Below are positions 61,701 through 64,000 of a stretch of DNA of 64,000 nt, piece by piece. The stretch's first letter is position 1. Each line of letters opens with the position of its first letter. Source of the DNA: Luzula sylvatica (taxonomy: Eukaryota; Streptophyta; Magnoliopsida; Poales; Juncaceae); NCBI GenBank assembly GCA_946800325.1, contig OX326959.1, positions 39,918,908-39,982,907 on the forward strand, read 5' to 3'. The position numbers and the translations under genes were made by a program. The notes beneath the pieces are model-generated. The model searched no databases. It saw only the letters and a program-made list of their open reading frames with translations, and had not been told where the DNA came from.

Positions 61701-62003
61701 TCAAGTATATTTATCAATAAATGATAGGTTAAATAGGAAATTTGAATTGTTCATGAAAGAACAAATATCCATAAAAAATAAAATTTATGATACACCTTTC
61801 TAAATATCCAAAATACCCTTTTAAAAAGGTGTATGATAGAACTCCCCTATATATGTATCGTATACATACTTTCGTGTATGTATGATAACAATGTAAGATA
61901 GTCTTTTTTACATGAGTAAAACTTTGTATGCATTTTTTTTGACTGAATTTATATCTTTTGCTTAATATTTTATACGTTTTTTTGCAACGTACGTTTGAAA
62001 TAC
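61701..62003. other. AT-rich spacer
   Basis: Nothing recognised before the hAT-type element. Confidence 0.5.
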
Positions 62004-62011
62004 ACAAATAC

Positions 62012-62206
62012 CAATGTTTTAAATTGCGATATATCGGTCCATTGCGCTTGGACTGTAATTTACATATGACTACCGATATTGCGCGATATTGCGGCGATAT
62101 TGCGGCATATTGTGGCATAATTTACTACGTTGCGGCATTGCGTTTTGTAAATATTTATTGCGATTTGCGGTATGGCGGCGCAATTGCGCCGCAATTTAAA
62201 TCATTG
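62012..62206. mobile_element. hAT-type MITE (195 bp) with perfect 8-bp target duplication
   Basis: The left end CAATGTTTTAAATTGCGATA and the right end, reverse-complemented, CAATGATTTAAATTGCGGCG are inverted repeats. ACAAATAC occurs on both sides (62004-62011 and 62207-62214), an 8-bp duplication typical of hAT transposons. The interior is a degenerate series of GATATTGCG/TTGCGGCAT units with no frame for a transposase. Confidence 0.92.
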
Positions 62207-62339
62207 ACAAATACGATAAAAAATATACAAATACAGTCAAATTGAAAAGTCAAACCATCGTGTCACATTTGTACGATGACATGCACACTAGGAGTGCACA
62301 TCCAGACGTTGCACTGATAGAGTGAACATCCAGAGGTTT

Positions 62340-62640
62340 CTCGAATATGGATTAAATAAATAATAAATTGACAATATTTTGAATTAAATATCATTGCAAC
62401 AAACAAAAGCATCCAAACAATACAAGTATCACAAAAATATCTTAAATTTAATCTAGAAATATCATATAACTAATATAGAAAAGTATCCTAGGAGTATCTT
62501 ATATAATTTATTTAAAATTATTATAGATCCGAAGTATTCTAAATGAAGTATTTCATCCGTAATCTAAAAGTATCTCTCGAAGTTTCGTCACATATCGTAT
62601 CACACTCGTATCCATACCGGATACTCGTATCTCTAACAGG
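62340..62640. repeat. Second copy of the dispersed repeat seen at 22540-22975
   Basis: Shares GAATTAAATATCAT, CAATACAAGTATCACAAAAA, ATATAATTTATTTAAAA and CGTATC-rich endings in the same order. It lies next to the hAT-type element, as the first copy lies next to a Helitron end. Confidence 0.55.
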
Positions 62641-64000
62641 GACAGATCTAGGATCAATTAATTGGGGGGAGGAGGGAGGCAAACTGACAAAAAATTCAAA
62701 CTATGTGCCTTCAGAATTTCGAACTCAAGATCAACTCCAAAACACACATTTTACCACTACACAACTCTACTCTTTGTGAAAATGCGTGACTTGAAAGTTT
62801 CAATTCTATATTTGATACTTGTCCTCAGATTTTAATTTTTCCATCAAATTCTTTATATTCTAAAATAAATTTAATTAACACGATAACTAACACATACCAT
62901 ATCCCAAGTTATTATATTAAAAAAAAACTCACACATACCATTTAATTAGCTATTAATAATTAAGTTTTGTTTGAATTCATAAATTTGAATTAATATTAAT
63001 TAATTTTTTTAATGATATATTTTTAATTATCGTGCTAATTAAATGTGTTAGTTCCAAAGCAAATATAGAGAATAGGTGGATAATTCTTTGGAGAAAAGTA
63101 AAATAAAACAGCCATGCGCAGAAACATATGGCATTGAAAAAGAGAAATTTTAATTTGCTTCAACATTACCCACTGGTATTTTTTATATTTGAACTAACTC
63201 ATTTAATTAGCATGATCAATACTACATATCTTTAAAAAATAATTAATATTGATCCAAATTTATGAATTCAGACAAAAATTAATTATGTAATAAATTAATA
63301 GCTAGAATATAAATGATGTGATGATAAAATTTGGAGACGAGTATCAAAAATGAAGGTCTCGGCTAGTTTATAGATGAAATTTGGAGACGATTTAGAATTG
63401 AAATTTTCAACTGACCGTAAAAAAATGAAGGTCTCGCCTAGTTTATAGATGAACTAATCTACCGGGTTCTAAGAATCAGGTGTCACTTGTTCTTAGAATC
63501 AGTTCCGAGTTATTTTTGGAATATTTTCAAACTCCGGATTATTTTTCGAATTCCCAATCAAAATCGGATCACTTGCAGAAATGCTCCTCTTTTGAAATCT
63601 TCACTTATCCATTGAAGTATCACTAATATGTACATATACGTTAAATGTCAACGGTAAATTGTGTTAATTTGAAAAGGTTAATATTAATTTCAGCCACCTT
63701 CTAAAAGAAAAAGTCACGCAGGTATGAATTACACGTACTCAGTAATTTGATTCAAACTATCACATGCAAGGTAATCCATCTCATATGATTTATGTTCTCT
63801 TACAATATTATTTCTCGATATTCCTCTCTCTCTCTCTCTCTCTCTTCAACGTTGGGATTTTAGGTTTCATTTTATTGATTTTTAAATTGGAGAGATTATT
63901 TGTGGGTTGATGTTTAGGATAGATACCAAATCCAATAAAATATATATACTCGTTTTCTTAAAAACAAATGATACACGTTACTAAAATGTACACGCGCAAT
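62641..64000. other. AT-rich end of the window with dispersed repeats
   Basis: ACAGATCTAGGATCAATTAA...GGGGGGAGG...TTCGAACTCAAGATC (62642-62735) resembles a common plant dispersed repeat with a box B-like word. TTAATTA-rich inverted sequences lie at 62860-63310. AATGAAGGTCTCG(G/C)CTAGTTTATAGATGAA occurs twice (about 63350 and 63426). A (CT)n tract at about 63822-63844 starts a leader-like stretch cut by the window edge. Confidence 0.45.

Overview
This window is nuclear DNA from a flowering plant, most likely a eudicot. It is AT-rich and gene-sparse, with GT-AG introns, TATA promoters, a plant-type U2 snRNA gene and dense transposon debris. The clear host genes lie in the first 17 kb, with one more candidate near 57 kb.

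1-17 kb: a RING-H2 E3 ubiquitin ligase gene (+, six coding exons) converges on an intact six-exon plastid phytol/farnesol kinase gene (-). A complete U2 snRNA gene (-) with its own snRNA-type promoter follows. After about 6.5 kb of intergenic DNA, which holds an inverted-repeat element and a Mutator-type MITE, come a papain-like cysteine protease with a granulin domain (RD21 type, +, four exons) and, tail to tail with it, a secreted leucine-rich-repeat protein (-, one exon). These genes show no operon-like or pathway relation to each other.

17-50 kb: repeats and transposons. They include two oppositely oriented arrays of a GGACCAAAATGTAAAT-like motif, two Helitron 3' ends that face each other, a broken phosphoserine phosphatase gene, two very GC-rich minisatellites each joined to a CA/GT array, a tRNA-derived SINE with 16-bp target duplications, a complete 2.15-kb non-autonomous LTR retrotransposon whose LTRs differ at one base, an almost perfect 57-bp tandem array, and a 2.6-kb Mutator-like element with perfect 9-bp target duplications.

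51-62 kb: two more Helitron 3' ends, both on the minus strand. Each is followed, on the Helitron's own strand, by fragments of host genes that keep their introns: plastid glucose-6-phosphate dehydrogenase (54.7-56.2 kb) and an ABC1/UbiB-type atypical kinase (57.7-59.0 kb). Between them is a small plus-strand gene for a DUF761-like protein with an internal 59-residue duplication. A 195-bp hAT-type MITE with perfect 8-bp target duplications lies at 62.0 kb.

The main biological story is repeated gene-fragment capture. Three of the four Helitron ends sit just downstream, on the same strand, of intron-bearing broken pieces of unrelated metabolic genes. The Helitron 5' ends could not be located, so the extents of these elements are inferred.
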